DNA of 64,000 nt from Gentiana macrophylla (lineage: Eukaryota; Streptophyta; Magnoliopsida; Gentianales; Gentianaceae). Under the pieces are notes generated by a model, which was given only the letters and a program-made list of their open reading frames with translations, did no database searches and had not been told where the DNA came from. Positions 10,320 through 22,364 of the stretch are shown here, one piece after another. The position numbers and the translations under genes were made by a program. The stretch is taken from NCBI GenBank assembly GCA_026214975.1, contig CM047807.1:68427824-68491823 (forward strand). Direction: 5' to 3'. The stretch's first letter is position 1. Each line of letters starts with the position of its first letter.

Positions 10320-12060
10320 TGTTGGGTGTAGCGCCCGAAAGACAATTTATGTAATTGTTTTTATAATTAATAAATGACAGATTTATTCTCATCTTATTAT
10401 TTGCTTTGTGCTTATATATTATACACTGCTGAAAACCCCAACTTGTATCATACGTAGCCATATAACTTAGTGTGTGTCACACGTGAGGATTAATTTTATG
10501 GTGATACACTTGAACTATTAGTCCGTGGTGAACTTAATCAAAGTATGTGGTCTATTGATTAAACCACCATTAATGCATCCAGAACACTTTAATGTGTGAC
10601 CGTCTTATCCAGACCGTCGATATTGGTTATCTAAGTGGGGCATTTATATATGATGTAGTCAAATAGGACTGGACCGATTTAATGTGCATTTCTCATATAA
10701 TTCCGTGACTGAGAAATCTTATTAAATCACAAGAAGATCATATATGGATTAACCTTAATCCTGAAGTGAATGCATATTCCTACTTGTTTCAAGATAGGGT
10801 TTGATGTGTTCGTTAAGGATCGCTAAGATGCGCGGTCCGAATCACTTTCACGTTGGCACTATTCTGGAATGAGTGAGGAGTGTGTGTCTCACAGATATGG
10901 AATCCATTACTTCCTACGGGAAGTAGAAAGACAATCCCCTTATTTGTTGAACCCAGAAACTGATCGATCGGCCGAGTTCATATTGGTTATGAACTAATTG
11001 ACCACTAATGGGTTACTGGTGAATAAGGATAAGATGTAATGAAGAAGGTTTACAGAAATAATCCCTCTTCGTTACGGATAGTCTTTGGAGGGTTAGTCTG
11101 TATGTAATGATTATATCAATGGACACTTATCGACTCGACTTTTCGAGAATAAGTTGTATCTATAATCGATAGAGTTCAGTTTCGGATTTATGGTGTCGTA
11201 ATTCGGAATTAATAAGTTGAGTAGAAATATTTTGTTCGATGAATATTTTATTCATTTATTGTAGCTACTGGTTATAGGTTCATGGTCCCCGGATTGGCTC
11301 CTAACACGCGAGTGTTTTCTTGTGTTGTGGAACCTCAAGAATAAATTAAATTGTTGGTCTATTTAATGAATATGCGGATATTATTTATTCGGTAAATAAT
11401 ATATAATATAGAAAAATAATATATAATATAGAAAAGACGTTTTCTATTATCCCAAATAGCATTAAAAATGCCGCCACTTTATTTGATTTTGGGAAAAGAA
11501 AATTTCTCCTAGTTAATTATAATGTGGATAATATAATTATTTATGTGTTAAATAATTATAAATAAGAAATTGGTTTTCTTATTGGATATTATGAAATTTG
11601 TTTTCCTTTTGGATAAATGTTTTATTTTTCCTTTTAAGGAAAAGATAAATATGTGTGTATAAGATAAACTCTCAAACTATTTGGTTATTAGCCAATATAA
11701 AGAGAGTTCCTCCCAACACAAAATACACACAAAAATCACGCCATTTTTTATAAAAAAATATACGCCAGTTTTTTCGAAGAAATTTTGTTTTCTTGTCTTA
11801 GCCATTGGGAGAAGAAAAACTAGGGTTATTCTTAAGTACATTCGAGGAGGTTCTACCACGATGATCGATGTCCACTAGTCATCGCTTGGAGATACAATCC
11901 GGAAGATCACGGCTTCTCTTCTGTTGGGTGAATCTTTAACCTTCTTGTAGTTATATTAATTAATCATGTGAATTAAATCGTGGTAAAATGCATGCGAATT
12001 TAATTCGTAGCTTCCGTTGTGCATGATCGAGTGTCTCGATCGGTGCTGTGAATCAGATCT
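10320..12060 (+). repeat. Copia 3' LTR, plus orientation
   Basis: It begins TGTTGGGTGTAGCGCCCG right after the purine tract AAGTGGGAGA. It shares its start with the LTR at 20,445-22,023 in opposite orientation, and further motifs (GAGGAGGT, CTTGGAGATACA) with 33,800-35,329. A TATA-like CCAATATAAAGAGAG lies near 11,693. The right end is estimated from alignment of CTTCCGTTGTGCATG to the truncated copy and may be off by tens of bases. Confidence 0.65.
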
Positions 12061-12481
12061 GACGATCCAATTATAGATCGGATCCGGATTAGGGTTTCTG
12101 TATATCCAGCATCTTTGACTCGACCATAGCCAAATGACCTTCCAGTACATATTTTCCATCGATCCCCATCTCATAATTTGTAGAGTGGTGAGACCCTACT
12201 CGAAACTAGCTATTCGTGTATAAGATGATTATAATCTGACCCTTAGCCCGATTTTGGTTTACATTTCCTTGATGACCCGCAAGATTGGCAAGTTTCTATG
12301 TAATGATTGTGGTTACAACATTTGAATTGAGTTAAGAGTTTGGTGAAATATATGTCAAGAAGGAAGAGATGGAAATTATACCAAGTACGAAAGTCCTTTT
12401 TGTGTGAAAAGAAGAAGATAAACTGTTTGAATAAAGATCCACAAAATAAGTGGGGAGTTAAGAAAAGTCATATTGAAGACA
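12061..12481. other. Unique DNA left of CACTA-1
   Basis: I see no gene or repeat that I can support. It ends with ACA (12,479-12,481), one copy of the CACTA-1 target duplication. It was once contiguous with the sequence that now starts at 20,363. Confidence 0.5.
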
Positions 12482-12499
12482 CACTACAAGAAAACTTGT

Positions 12500-13045
12500 T
12501 TAAAGGGACGACATTTTGTCGTCCCTTTAAAGCCATTGTCGTCCCAATCGTCGTCCCTATAAATCCGTCCCTTCTGCTTTGTCCCTTTAAAGAACGGACA
12601 TCTTTAAAGGGACGACAAAATCGTCCCTTTAAATGAATGCTGAAGTGGCACGAACTTTTCTAAGAAAATTCAGCGTGCTGACATGGCATTCTTTGAAGGG
12701 ACGACATTGTCGTCCCTATAAACATGATTAATTTAATTTCACAAAAAAAATTTATTATTAGGATTTTTTTTTTTATAAAAATGTTTTTTGGGACGACAAT
12801 GTCGTCTTCATAATAAAATTTAATACGAAAAAACAATTTTTTTTTTTTTTTATAGAAAAAAATTAAAGGGACCACATTGTCGTCCCTTTAACTCAATATA
12901 TCTTTTGGGATGACATGTCATCCCAAAAAACCAAAAAAATCAAATTTGAAAGCGCATCTTTTGGGACGACATGTCATCCCAAAAAACCAAAAAAATCAAA
13001 TTTGAAAGCGCATCTTTTGGGACGACATGTCGTCCCTTTAAATAA
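12500..13045. repeat. Left subterminal palindromes of CACTA-1
   Basis: About eight copies of a perfect or near-perfect palindrome with arms GGGACGAC / GTCGTCCC occur (near 12,507, 12,609, 12,697, 12,790, 12,868, 12,907, 12,963 and 13,019). Spacings are about 40-100 bp. Those at 12,907 and 12,963 lie in a direct repeat of about 56 bp. In CACTA elements such motifs are transposase-accessory (TNPA) binding sites. Confidence 0.8.
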
Positions 13046-13059
13046 AAAAAAATATATAT

Positions 13060-13960
13060 TTTTTTATTGTATTTGCATTGCCTACCACGGTTATTTGAAA
13101 TTAAGGTACTCGTTCCAATAGTCATATCAAAAATAATCGGGAAAGCAAACATAAACAAAATTGAGATTGACAATCTTAACTCTCAAACAATCATATGCTG
13201 CACAAAATTGAGATCGACATACATTGATAAAACAAAACAAAAAAACTTAGAGAAAAAAATATAATCACATGTAATGCAAACCATATTTAATCAGATGCAA
13301 TAGAGAGTACTATATATCTTTCTAACAATCTCCGGGCATTAAGAACACCTTGGAATAATCGCATCAAACAATGATACTTACAAAAGGTGCACAATCAGGA
13401 TCAGACAAGTTGATGGTAAGGTTCCTCATCAATACTATAACATGAAACACAGAGGAACGAGATCTTTGTCACAAAACCGCAAAACAGTATTTAAAACAAT
13501 CAAATAAAAAGTGTGGGGAGAAAATAAAAATAGAACAACCAAGAGATTCTAGATGGATTCACAGTCTTACCAGATGAAAAGCCAAGACCAAATCCAGATT
13601 TAAATATGAACCAAGAGATTCTATAGGAGCATCCTTTCTTTTGTAAAGAGCATCAAGCTCTGATCACCCTGCTCTCCCGAGATTCTAAATAGTAATGCAT
13701 TCTGAAAGCAAACACAAAATCTACAGTCACATTCAGAGTTGCGCATAGATTTTAAATACATTAACGATGTATTTATGATACTATTGAGAAAGACAAAGTA
13801 ATCGTTTACAAGTAGATACTTGAGCCATGAACACCATTTTTCCCTTTGTCAAGTTATCTAGCATATCACTTGCCTTCACTTCAAGTTCAACAAATTACAT
13901 ACTAACCTAGTTGCTTATGATCACAAAGCATGTAGATAAAGAAAAATAAAAGTGGGAATT
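13060..13960. other. Interior of CACTA-1 without genes
   Basis: AT-rich sequence with no open frame of protein-like composition and no repeat that I can define. Confidence 0.5.
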
Positions 13961-13964
13961 TTGC

Positions 13965-14260
13965 ATTACCGTCGTGGCTAATACTACTATTTTTTTAATA
14001 ATTTTGTTTTGGTAATTTCTAAAGATTTCCTACCATGCAACAAACATTAAAAACACCTATCGAATTTTAAACAATACAAAACAACAACTTGACCAAAACT
14101 AAAGTAATCGAAACTACACCATGACAACCTAAAATGGATGTAATTCTAAAAGTACAATACCAACATAATGACTAGAAAATCTAGCATTTGTGCATCATAC
14201 AAAAGGCATTGCCTCTTTTCTCGCCTCCACAGACACCACGGTAAGCTTGCGGCAAAATGA
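13965..14260. repeat. Internal duplication, copy 1 (partner 16,318-16,600)
   Basis: The segment begins TTACCGTCGTGGCTAATACT and runs through CATCATACAAAAGGCATTGC. It is repeated with small indels at 16,318-16,600. The GTCGTGGCTAAT motif also occurs in the subterminal regions of CACTA-2 at 40-45.6 kb. Confidence 0.75.
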
Positions 14261-14394
14261 AATCAATTCTCACAAGTCCAAGTTTATAATAAGGCAAAAA
14301 ACCATAAAACACGAATAGAATGAAAAAAATATACAACGGTAATTATAAAATTTGAATAGAATGAAAAAAAAAAGATTATTACATACCGATGGTA

Positions 14395-14460
14395 TCCTAT
14401 TCGGATTTTGATGTGGTGGACGCGAACCACCAAGCAGACCAAAGACAAGCCATGTAAATA
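14395..14460 (-). pseudogene. Remnant exon of a TNPA/Ptta-like gene
   Basis: One minus-strand frame gives GLLGGSRPPHQNPNRIPS. This parallels GSSGGAQPPQENPCRIPS, the first exon of the gene in CACTA-2 (about 43,040). The surrounding exons are not recognisable. The match is short, so this is a homology suggestion only. Confidence 0.4.
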
Positions 14461-14704
14461 ACTTTTGAATAAAACAATCGGGTTAGGCTTAGTGTTTACA
14501 TATCCAAATATAACAAACAGTGTTTCGTTGTGAATAAAAAATACAATAGACAACATTCATCAAAAAAATGAATAGTTTGATAGGTTTACATATCCAAATC
14601 TTAAACTAACAAGCAGTGTTTTGTTGCAAATAATAAATACAAGAGACAACATTCATTAAAAAATACTCGTTTGATAGGTTTACATAGCTTCAAATCATTC
14701 ACCA

Positions 14705-15070
14705 TCATTTGGTGCGTTCGGGTCGTATGTCACGTCCTCATCGATGTCGTTATCAACATCTTCATCATCTGACGAAGCATATTTGTCAGCATCGATGTCG
14801 TTATCAACATCTCTCAGGTTGATTTGCAAACTCAGGTTTTACTCTATCGATATATAGCCATGACTTGTCCATCTAAAAAAGTGCACCATGCACAAGGTTT
14901 ATCAACGCACTATGAAACACAGGGTCAAAAGGTGAACGCTCATAATCACTAATCGATGGTCTTTGATCACAAAGACCACCCAGTACCATTTTTTCATTTG
15001 GGTAGGAACAGCACCCTTTGAGGACCTTTTGTATGTTATGCTTATCAATAAGCACATACTTGTAAACCAT
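14705..15070 (-). pseudogene. Possible C-terminal remnant of a TNP2-type transposase
   Basis: The minus strand gives a 65-residue open stretch from 15,070 with KYVLIDKHNIQKVLKGCCSY, then a stop at 14,873, then DKSWLYIDRVKPEFANQPE. A frame change leads to the acidic tail SSDDEDVDNDIDEDVTYDP and a stop. CACTA TNP2 proteins often end with a region holding 'Q.FY..D....W.v....PR' and an acidic tail. The position, upstream of the TNPA-like remnant on the same strand, also fits. The similarity is weak and I cannot confirm it without a profile search. Confidence 0.35.
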
Positions 15071-15079
15071 TTCAATCCC

Positions 15080-15640
15080 AAATCAAATAACTAGCCTAAA
15101 CTCCGATTTCTAAACTAAAATCATCAACACATTAACCTTAATTTTCAACACAGGTTGTAAACCATTTCAATCCAATGGTCATGTCTAGTTTCATACGTGT
15201 TAAGTGTTAATAGACAATTTAAATACAAGCTATCAACTATAAGGCAAAGTATTGCATAGATTCTACATGTGCAAGGAAAGCGAGATTTTCGTAGATCTCA
15301 GTCGTGAATTCACGGGGTTTGCAATAGATCCCCAACTATTGAGGTTTGCAGTAGCACCTCTAACTACACCGACCAAGCAATATCCTTGTTTGCTAACCCG
15401 AGCAGCTACAATATCTTGCTCGAAATTACCGTCTCAACGCTTCTTGTAATTCAAAAAAGCCACAAATAACTTATTACTCTCTTGTAGCAAGACAACCAAA
15501 GACAAATAAATAGCACAAGAGACAGGAGCATAAGCTTTACGTTATTAGAAGCATCGAGAACAACACCGACAGGAGAGACGAAAAATAAAAAGCCAGATAA
15601 CCAACAAGTACTGCAAAAACAAATATATACCGTAAAAAAT
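15080..15640. other. Interior of CACTA-1 without recognisable genes
   Basis: Short frames at 15,252-15,449 have no family features. The motif AACCAACAAGTACTGCAAAAA near 15,600 recurs near 16,618, another trace of internal duplication. Confidence 0.4.
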
Positions 15641-15649
15641 ACATCAATG

Positions 15650-16130
15650 AAATGTTGATTTCAAACACGATATTGATTGATCATTATTGAATTCAAGCCC
15701 TAGTACTACACATATTGATTTCAAACACGATATTGATTGATCATTATTGAAATCAAAAGAAAAAAAGATTTAAAAGAAAATATGTTGACCACCTAGTAGC
15801 TACCTATAACTAGCGAAAGACAAAAATAAAGATTTCAAACTCGATATTGATTAATAAGTTGTAAATTCAAACTCAATGCTCGTTATTTATAAGTCAAACT
15901 CGAGACTCGTTACTTATAAGTCAAATGTTGATTTCAAACTCAAAGAAATTCATTAACGAGTAGTCATTTTCAAACCCGATGCTCGTTACTTTTAAGTCAA
16001 ATATTGAATTCAACATCGAGATTGATTAATAAGTAGTAAATTAAAACTCAATCCCGTTACTTATAAGTCAAATGTTGATTTCAAACTCGATATTGATTAA
16101 CGAGTATTCAATTTAAAATATTAAATATAA
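15650..16130. repeat. Degenerate tandem repeat with 'TTCAAACTCGATATTGATT' motif
   Basis: The motif TTTCAAACACGATATTGATT and its variants recur about eight times at irregular spacing, often linked to ACTTATAAGTCAAA. There is no coding content. Confidence 0.65.
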
Positions 16131-16294
16131 TTTTTAGATACAAAAATATAATTATTAAATATTAAATAAAAATTTTAGGTTAAAAATTTGAATTTTAAAT
16201 ATTAAATATAAATTTTAATAAAACAAAATCATTTTTAATAAAAAAAAACATTTTTAATAAAACTCAAACCAAATGTCAGTCCTAAAAATACGGT

Positions 16295-16317
16295 CTCTAA
16301 AAACCAAATTTGTTGTA
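16295..16317. mobile_element. Nested CACTA end
   Basis: AAATTTGTTGTAGTG is the inverse of CACTACAACAAATTT, an end type different from that of CACTA-1. It is followed directly by TTACCGTCGTGG, the start of the duplicated segment. It suggests that another CACTA element inserted at this TTA and later lost its left half. Confidence 0.45.
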
Positions 16318-16600
16318 GTGTTACCGTCGTGGCTAATACTACTATTTTTTTTAAATAATTTTTGTTTTGGTAATTTCCTCACTACCATGCAACAAAACAT
16401 TAAAAACACCTATCGAATTTTAAACAATACAAAAACACAACTTGACCAAAACTAAAGTAATCGAACTACACCATGACAACCTAAAATGGATGTAATTCTA
16501 AAAGTACAATACCAACATAATGACTAGAAAATCTAGCATTTGTGCATCATACAAAAGGCATTGCCTCTTTTCTCGCCTAAATGCGGCAAATGAAATCAAT
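16318..16600. repeat. Internal duplication, copy 2 (partner 13,965-14,260)
   Basis: It matches copy 1 with a few single-base indels and a deletion near 16,577. Confidence 0.75.
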
Positions 16601-16609
16601 TCTCACTCA

Positions 16610-17190
16610 AACCTGTAACCAACAAGTACTGCAAAAAAACAAATATAAGGAATGTGTTGTCTAAAGCAAAGCCATTAATGTACACCTGCATAACATTAAA
16701 ATGGGACTAATATCACATGAAAACATCCATAAAAAGTAACTACTTGGAAACACATAACCAAAAAAATCATATTTTTTCAGTAAAAATTCATGATGGTGTT
16801 CTTAATTATTGTTTATTGACCCACTGACTTCAGCCTGCATATGAGGCAAAATATGTTGGGAGGAAAACAAAAACAAAAAACCGTATAAGGTAAACGAGTT
16901 TAAATCACAACCCAACATACCAGCCCGTCAACCCACCGTTATATCATGCTGGATCGCTTGTATCATAGTCATGAGACTTGAGTTATAAAAGTTCTTTAGA
17001 GCTGTATCAATGATACTAGTATCATAAACAAAATGCAGACTAAGCCAATATAAACCTACATTTTTGTTTGCTGATTTTTGTGCCTATATATAGTACGAGA
17101 TTGATTGATATATTAAAAACAAACAAGAGAAAAATCGAGTAAAATACGAAGAAAACATAAACAAAGAGTGGCAATAAAAAATACAGATAA
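16610..17190. other. Interior of CACTA-1, nothing recognised
   Basis: AT-rich sequence with no supported gene or repeat. Confidence 0.5.
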
Positions 17191-17191
17191 G

Positions 17192-18628
17192 CACATACGT
17201 GATGTAAATTGGCTTTTCTACGATACCAACGAACATGTATTGTGTTTCCACCTTTATGACCTGTAAAACCGACATGAAGGGGCTGGCATCGAAATAGAAT
17301 TTATCAATACAAGAAAAGGCTAAATAAAAAAGTACTCCCTCCGTCCCGTATTATAAGTCATTTTTAGTTTTTTTATAGTGTCTCATAATATAAGTGCATT
17401 TGTGTTTTCTCTTGAACATTTTGAGAATTTAAGGTGCTTAAACAAGTCATGTATAATTCAAGATCCGAAAAAGGAACTGAATACAGACGGATCTGTATCG
17501 AATAAATGGATTCTATGGAGTGTGGAACAAGTAGGCTCAGTTAATAGCCATATTATGCAACCTAGAATTAAGACATAAAAGATAAACTTAAACATGTGCA
17601 AACATAAACTCAAAAACAGAACCAACTGGTAATCATCTTTAGAATAGTTTGTCTTATTAAAACACAGTTCAAGACCAATACCTGTCCAGGGCCAAATTAC
17701 AGAAAAAGATGAATTACATATGCACGAGCCAAATTTCCCAGTCCCGGTCTCCGCAAATTCATTTGCAAGGTTCAAAACAGAAATGGCCTTGTTCAACCTT
17801 CATAAGGCATTCATCAACATAAACAAAAGAACCAACCTCCACAATAGTGTATGCTCCTAACTTATCACAATGCAGAACAGACTAAGTAAAGAATACCATT
17901 TTCTCAAGTCAACAAGAGCGAAGTGTCTACCCAACACCATTTCTTTCCAGTTTCTAAATTCTAACTGTCATATTGTCATAAGCATGCGACTTACGAAAAC
18001 AGCCTCAATGAAAGGTCATTGATGACGTAGAAGATAGAAAACAGATACCTCACAAGAGTAAAATGACCTATGAAACAAATGGAACGAATCACCGGAGTAA
18101 ACGGATAATAATAAAGATTACCTTGAATATATTTGCTTCCAGATCAGATTGGGAGCTGAATCACAAGTAATATCAGAAAACGCAATAACTTCAAATCCTA
18201 AACAGAGTATAGTCAGATTCTCAAAACGTTTTTACACCATTAATTATTGTGGGATCCATACCAATCAATGAGTCATACATCATGATCAATGGTTTAAACG
18301 TGTGTTGTGTCAATTGTTGTGACCAAATCATTTCTCGAGAATCCTCAGTCTTCTACTTCAGATTTCAAAACCATCATTTAGGAGAAACTCGAATATCAGT
18401 TTGTATCAATCCCCACTCTTATGCACCAGCTAGGGACATTTAGAGGATATACTTCCATCAAGGATCATCAAGATCCTGGTCTTATTTATTCCCTAATGCT
18501 AATTAGGCTGTATATGATCATTTGATACCCAACAGCATACCAACTAAAATTACTTGAAAGCAGTTCTATCTAAGTTTCTATCTATGTTAATCAAAACGCT
18601 AAATCGACTCTCCCTATCCAAAAGGGTA
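17192..18628. repeat. 1.4-kb segment duplicated at 35,330-36,818
   Basis: It is nearly identical to 35,330-36,818, with scattered substitutions. Two differences are clear near 35,480 and 35,712: a short tandem duplication of CCCTCCGTCCCGT and a replaced stretch of about 30 bp. The segment includes TACTCCCTCCGTCCCGT at about 17,332, a typical Stowaway MITE end without a visible partner. Minus-strand frames are open for about 110 residues (17,458-17,796) but are not recognised; a captured host exon is possible. Confidence 0.85.
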
Positions 18629-18849
18629 TAACTTGAAAGTGTAAGAAAATGCAATTAATTACGGTCATTAATTGCACTTTAATTATGGCCCGATTTAATA
18701 TCATCTTTCATTAATAAGGTTATTTATTATAATCTTTCATTAATGCTATTGGTTTCTTTTACACGGTATTATGCCAAATCTCCCATTAACACGATATATC
18801 AGTTACCATTGGTTTGTTTAACGTTAGTTAAATGTAATTTCCTTGATGG

Positions 18850-19680
18850 GTGGTCCATAACGATCCCCGACTCTTAACTCCTTCGCTCGATAACGATCCA
18901 TCGAGACATAGTAGATAGTACTATCACAATGATCGATAATGATGTAACTCATTCGCTCGATAACGATCTAAGTCATTCGCTCGATAACGAACCCCGAGAT
19001 TCAAATCGATCTCTTAATAACGATCCCCGACTCTTAACTCCTTCGCTCGATAACGATCCATCGAGACATAGTAGATAGTACTATCACAATGATCGATAAC
19101 GATCTAACTCATTTGCTCGATATTGAATCCCGAGATTCAAATCGATTGCTCGATAACGAACCACGACTGTTAACTCATTCGCTCGATAACGATCTATCGA
19201 GCCATAGTAGATAGTACTATCACAATGATCGATAACGATTTAACTCATTCGCTTGATAACGAACCCCGAGATTCAAATCTATCTCTTAATAACGATCCCC
19301 GACTCTTAACTCCTTCGCTCGATAACGATCCATCGAGACAATGATCGATAACGATCTAACTCATCCGCTCGATAACGAACCCCGAGATTCAAATCGATCT
19401 CTTAATAACGATCCCCGGCTCTTAACTCCTTCGCTCGATAACGATCCATCGAGACATAGTAGATAGTATTATCACAATGATCGATAACGATCTAACTCAT
19501 TCGCTCGATAACGAACCCCGGGATTCAAATCGATCGCTCGATAACGAACCACGACTGTTAACTCATTCACTCGATAACGATTTCGGATCTCAGGATTGAG
19601 ATCAATCGCTTATTAACGAACCCCGAGATTCAAATAAATCCTTCGATAACGAACTGACAATCTATAGTAGAAAGTATTAT
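18850..19680. repeat. Tandem repeats built on CTCGATAACGA
   Basis: The short motif CTCGATAACGATC, in direct order and also as GATCGATAACGATC, recurs roughly twenty times. It is organised in larger units of about 120-160 bp containing CCCCGACTCTTAACTCCTTC and GTAGATAGTACTATCACAAT. The same family occurs at 37,742-38,143. Dense repeated motifs near one end of a CACTA element are usually accessory-protein binding arrays. Confidence 0.85.
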
Positions 19681-19844
19681 CAGAATCACCTGTATTATCG
19701 TTCGATAAAGGAATTTTTATAAAAAATAATGAATTTTATATTTTAACGCAATGTTTATTAGAATATGTATATTAGATTTTATAATAAACTGAATATTATT
19801 TATTAACTCAAATTTTTATATTAAAAAAAAATTAATTTCCTTTA

Positions 19845-20362
19845 AAGGGACGACAATTGTCGTCCCTAAAAACCCAAATTTTATAATTTACTGTACATAA
19901 CATATTATTTTCTGAAAAATGTTTAATGGGACGACACTGTCGTCCCTTTAAACATGAATTTTATAATAAATTGAATATTATTTATTAACTCAAATTTTTA
20001 TATTAAAAAAAATTAATTTCCTTTAAAGGGACGACAATTGTCGTCCCTAAAAACCAAAATTTTATAATTCCTTGTACATAACATATTATTTTCTGAAAAA
20101 TGTTTAATGGGACGACATTGTCGTCCCTTTAAATTGTCTTGTCCACGTGGAAATCCAAGCTGACACGGTGGGGTTAATATTTTATTTTTTGGGACGACAT
20201 TGTCGTCCCTTTAAAGTTTCCCTCCGAAAAAACCGCTCAAATATTTGACTGTGTTTGAATTCATTTAAAGGGACGACAAAAGTCGTCCCAAAAAAGATAT
20301 TTAAAGGGATGACTTTGTCGGCCCTTTAAAGTTTGTCCCTTTAAACCAGTTTTCTTGTAGTG
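19845..20362. repeat. Right subterminal palindromes and end of CACTA-1
   Basis: About seven GGGACGAC...GTCGTCCC palindromes occur (near 19,847, 19,928, 20,028, 20,109, 20,191, 20,270 and 20,307), mirroring the left end. Two blocks of about 180 bp (19,780-19,960 and 19,960-20,140) are tandem copies. Confidence 0.8.
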
Positions 20363-20444
20363 ACAAGTGCATCAAGTTTCAAATAACAAATGCTTAGGGA
20401 AATTAAAATTCAGTTTGAGTGGTATTTTTATCTCTTATATTTAT

Positions 20445-22023
20445 TGTTGATGAGACGTCTTTGGCAATTATGTGATCCAAGCCGCTTGACCTCCTCGATA
20501 CGCTACCTTAGAAAAACCCGAAGTTTTCCTAAAACCTCAAACCCTTGCAAAAGCCGAAGATTCTAAGCTTTTGCATATGTATGTCGAAATTATGTGATCT
20601 GATTTGGCTTGGGAGAACTCTCTTTATATAGGAGAGAAATCCTAGTCTCGAAGGTATTAATTAATTAATACAAAATCAATTAAATTAATCCTTTTTCCTT
20701 AAAAAGATAAATCTAGAATATTCCTAAATTAATTAGGATATACAAAAGATTTTCTTTTCCTTAAATTATTTAACAAGTAAATAATTTAATCACATGTCTT
20801 ATTATTTATCAAGAAAACTAATTTCCCAACAAATAATAATATAAAAAATGCGCCCAAAACCCTAGTAAAAGGGGCGACACGCATTTTATCACTTTTGGGT
20901 CGAGTCCGCGAAAAATGTCTTTTCCGTGTATTTAATTATCTAGTCCAACTAAACAATTCATCCACATATCTATTAAACAGTCCAATAAAACTATTTAATA
21001 TTAATTTGAGGTGAAGCGACGAGAAAACATATGCATGTTAGGAGCCACGTCGGGGACCATGGACTCATATTCAGTAGCTACAATAAATCGAATAAAATTA
21101 TTCGTCAGACCGAACAATTATATCCAACCTATTAATTCTGGGATTACACCACCATAAACCCGAAACTGAACTCTGTTGAATATAGATGTAAACTTACACT
21201 CAAACTTGAGTCGAAAAGCGTCCACTGATATAATCATTACATACGGATAAATCCTCCATAGACTGTTCGTTGCGATTCGGGATATCTCCGTAAACCCTTC
21301 TCGAAACCTCTTATCCTTATTTACCATTAACCCCCTAGTGACCAAATAGTTCATAACTAATATAATATGAACTGCACGCATCGGTTAGTTTCTAGGATTA
21401 ACAAATAAGGGAACTGTCTGTCTAGTTCCCGCAGGAAGGAATGGATTCCATATCTGTGATAGCACAGACTACTCACTCATTCCAGAATAGAGCCAATGAG
21501 AAGTGTTGGACCACATACATCCAAGTGATCTTTACTAACGCATCAAACCCTACCCTAGTCTAAGCAGTCGTCTGTGATCACCTCCGGATTGAGATTAATC
21601 CATATATGATCATCTTGTGATTCAATAAGACTTCTCGATCATGGAATTATATCGAGAACTCAAATCAAATCGGTCCAGCCCTAAATGATTATCATCATAT
21701 ATAAATGCCCCATTATGTACCCTATTACCGACAATCCGGATAAGACTGTCACACTTAAAGTGTTCTGGGCGCATTATTAGCAAATTAATCTTGAGACCCG
21801 TACTCAGATTAATAAACGTTACGGACTAAGTTAATTTAAGTACATATCACTAACTCAATCCTCTTGTGTATAGCCATACACTGAGTTATGTGATTACATA
21901 AACGAGGTACTTAGGGTTTTCAGTAGTGTCTTAATTATAAGCATATATGCATATAATAAGATGAATTGTTAATTTTGTCATAAAAACAATTAGATAATTG
22001 TCTTTCGTGCACTACACCTAACA
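20445..22023 (-). repeat. Copia LTR, minus orientation (probably solo)
   Basis: The minus strand starts TGTTAGGTGTAGTGCACGAA at 22,023, like the LTR at 10,320, and ends CATCAACA at 20,445. There is no pol sequence on either side and no primer site next to it, so it is likely a solo LTR. The flanking pentamers do not match exactly, so the left end is tentative. A TATA-like CCTATATAAAGAGAG on the minus strand lies near 20,625. Confidence 0.65.
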
Positions 22024-22179
22024 GTTTAGATCCCAAAATGAAAAGAAAAAATAAAATAGAATAAGATGAAAAACAAGACTTGAGCAAAAGTAGTTTAACT
22101 CAATGATGAAACTAAAAGAACCAATGGCTATGAAGAACCCAAGACCCTTCTAATGATCCTTAAACCACAGACTACGATG

Positions 22180-22217
<38 letters not shown>

Positions 22218-22364
22218 GCTATGCTCACAAACATAAAATTCACTTAACAAAAGTTGTAAAACACTAATGAGAAAACAACTCACAATAACAATACTATTAA
22301 TAAATTCAACGTGAGAAATACATATGGTGTGTCCCTCATTTTATAGGCCAAGGAAGTTGGCATT
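22024..22364. other. Spacer with a long poly-T run
   Basis: It contains about 32 T at 22,184-22,215. I see no gene. Confidence 0.6.

Larger units (their letters stand above)
12482..20362 (-). mobile_element. CACTA-1: complete CACTA (En/Spm) element, 7.9 kb, non-autonomous
   Basis: The left end CACTACAAGAAAAC and the right end (inverse GTTTTCTTGTAGTG) match perfectly for 14 bases and then with few mismatches to about 28. Both sides carry the 3-bp duplication ACA (12,479-12,481 and 20,363-20,365), the size made by CACTA transposase. Both ends are packed with palindromes of GGGACGAC...GTCGTCCC. The interior has only remnants of minus-strand genes (14.4 and 14.7-15.1 kb) and several internal duplications, so it cannot encode its own transposase. 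Confidence 0.85.

Noticed and set aside
17458..17796. 110-residue minus-strand frame as a gene
   Set aside because: The frame exists in both copies of the duplicated block, but its end differs in the second copy and no start context, splice support or family motif is visible.
18858..19660. CRISPR-like array
   Set aside because: Repeats are irregular in spacing and the 'spacers' are also repeated. The sequence is inside a plant CACTA element.
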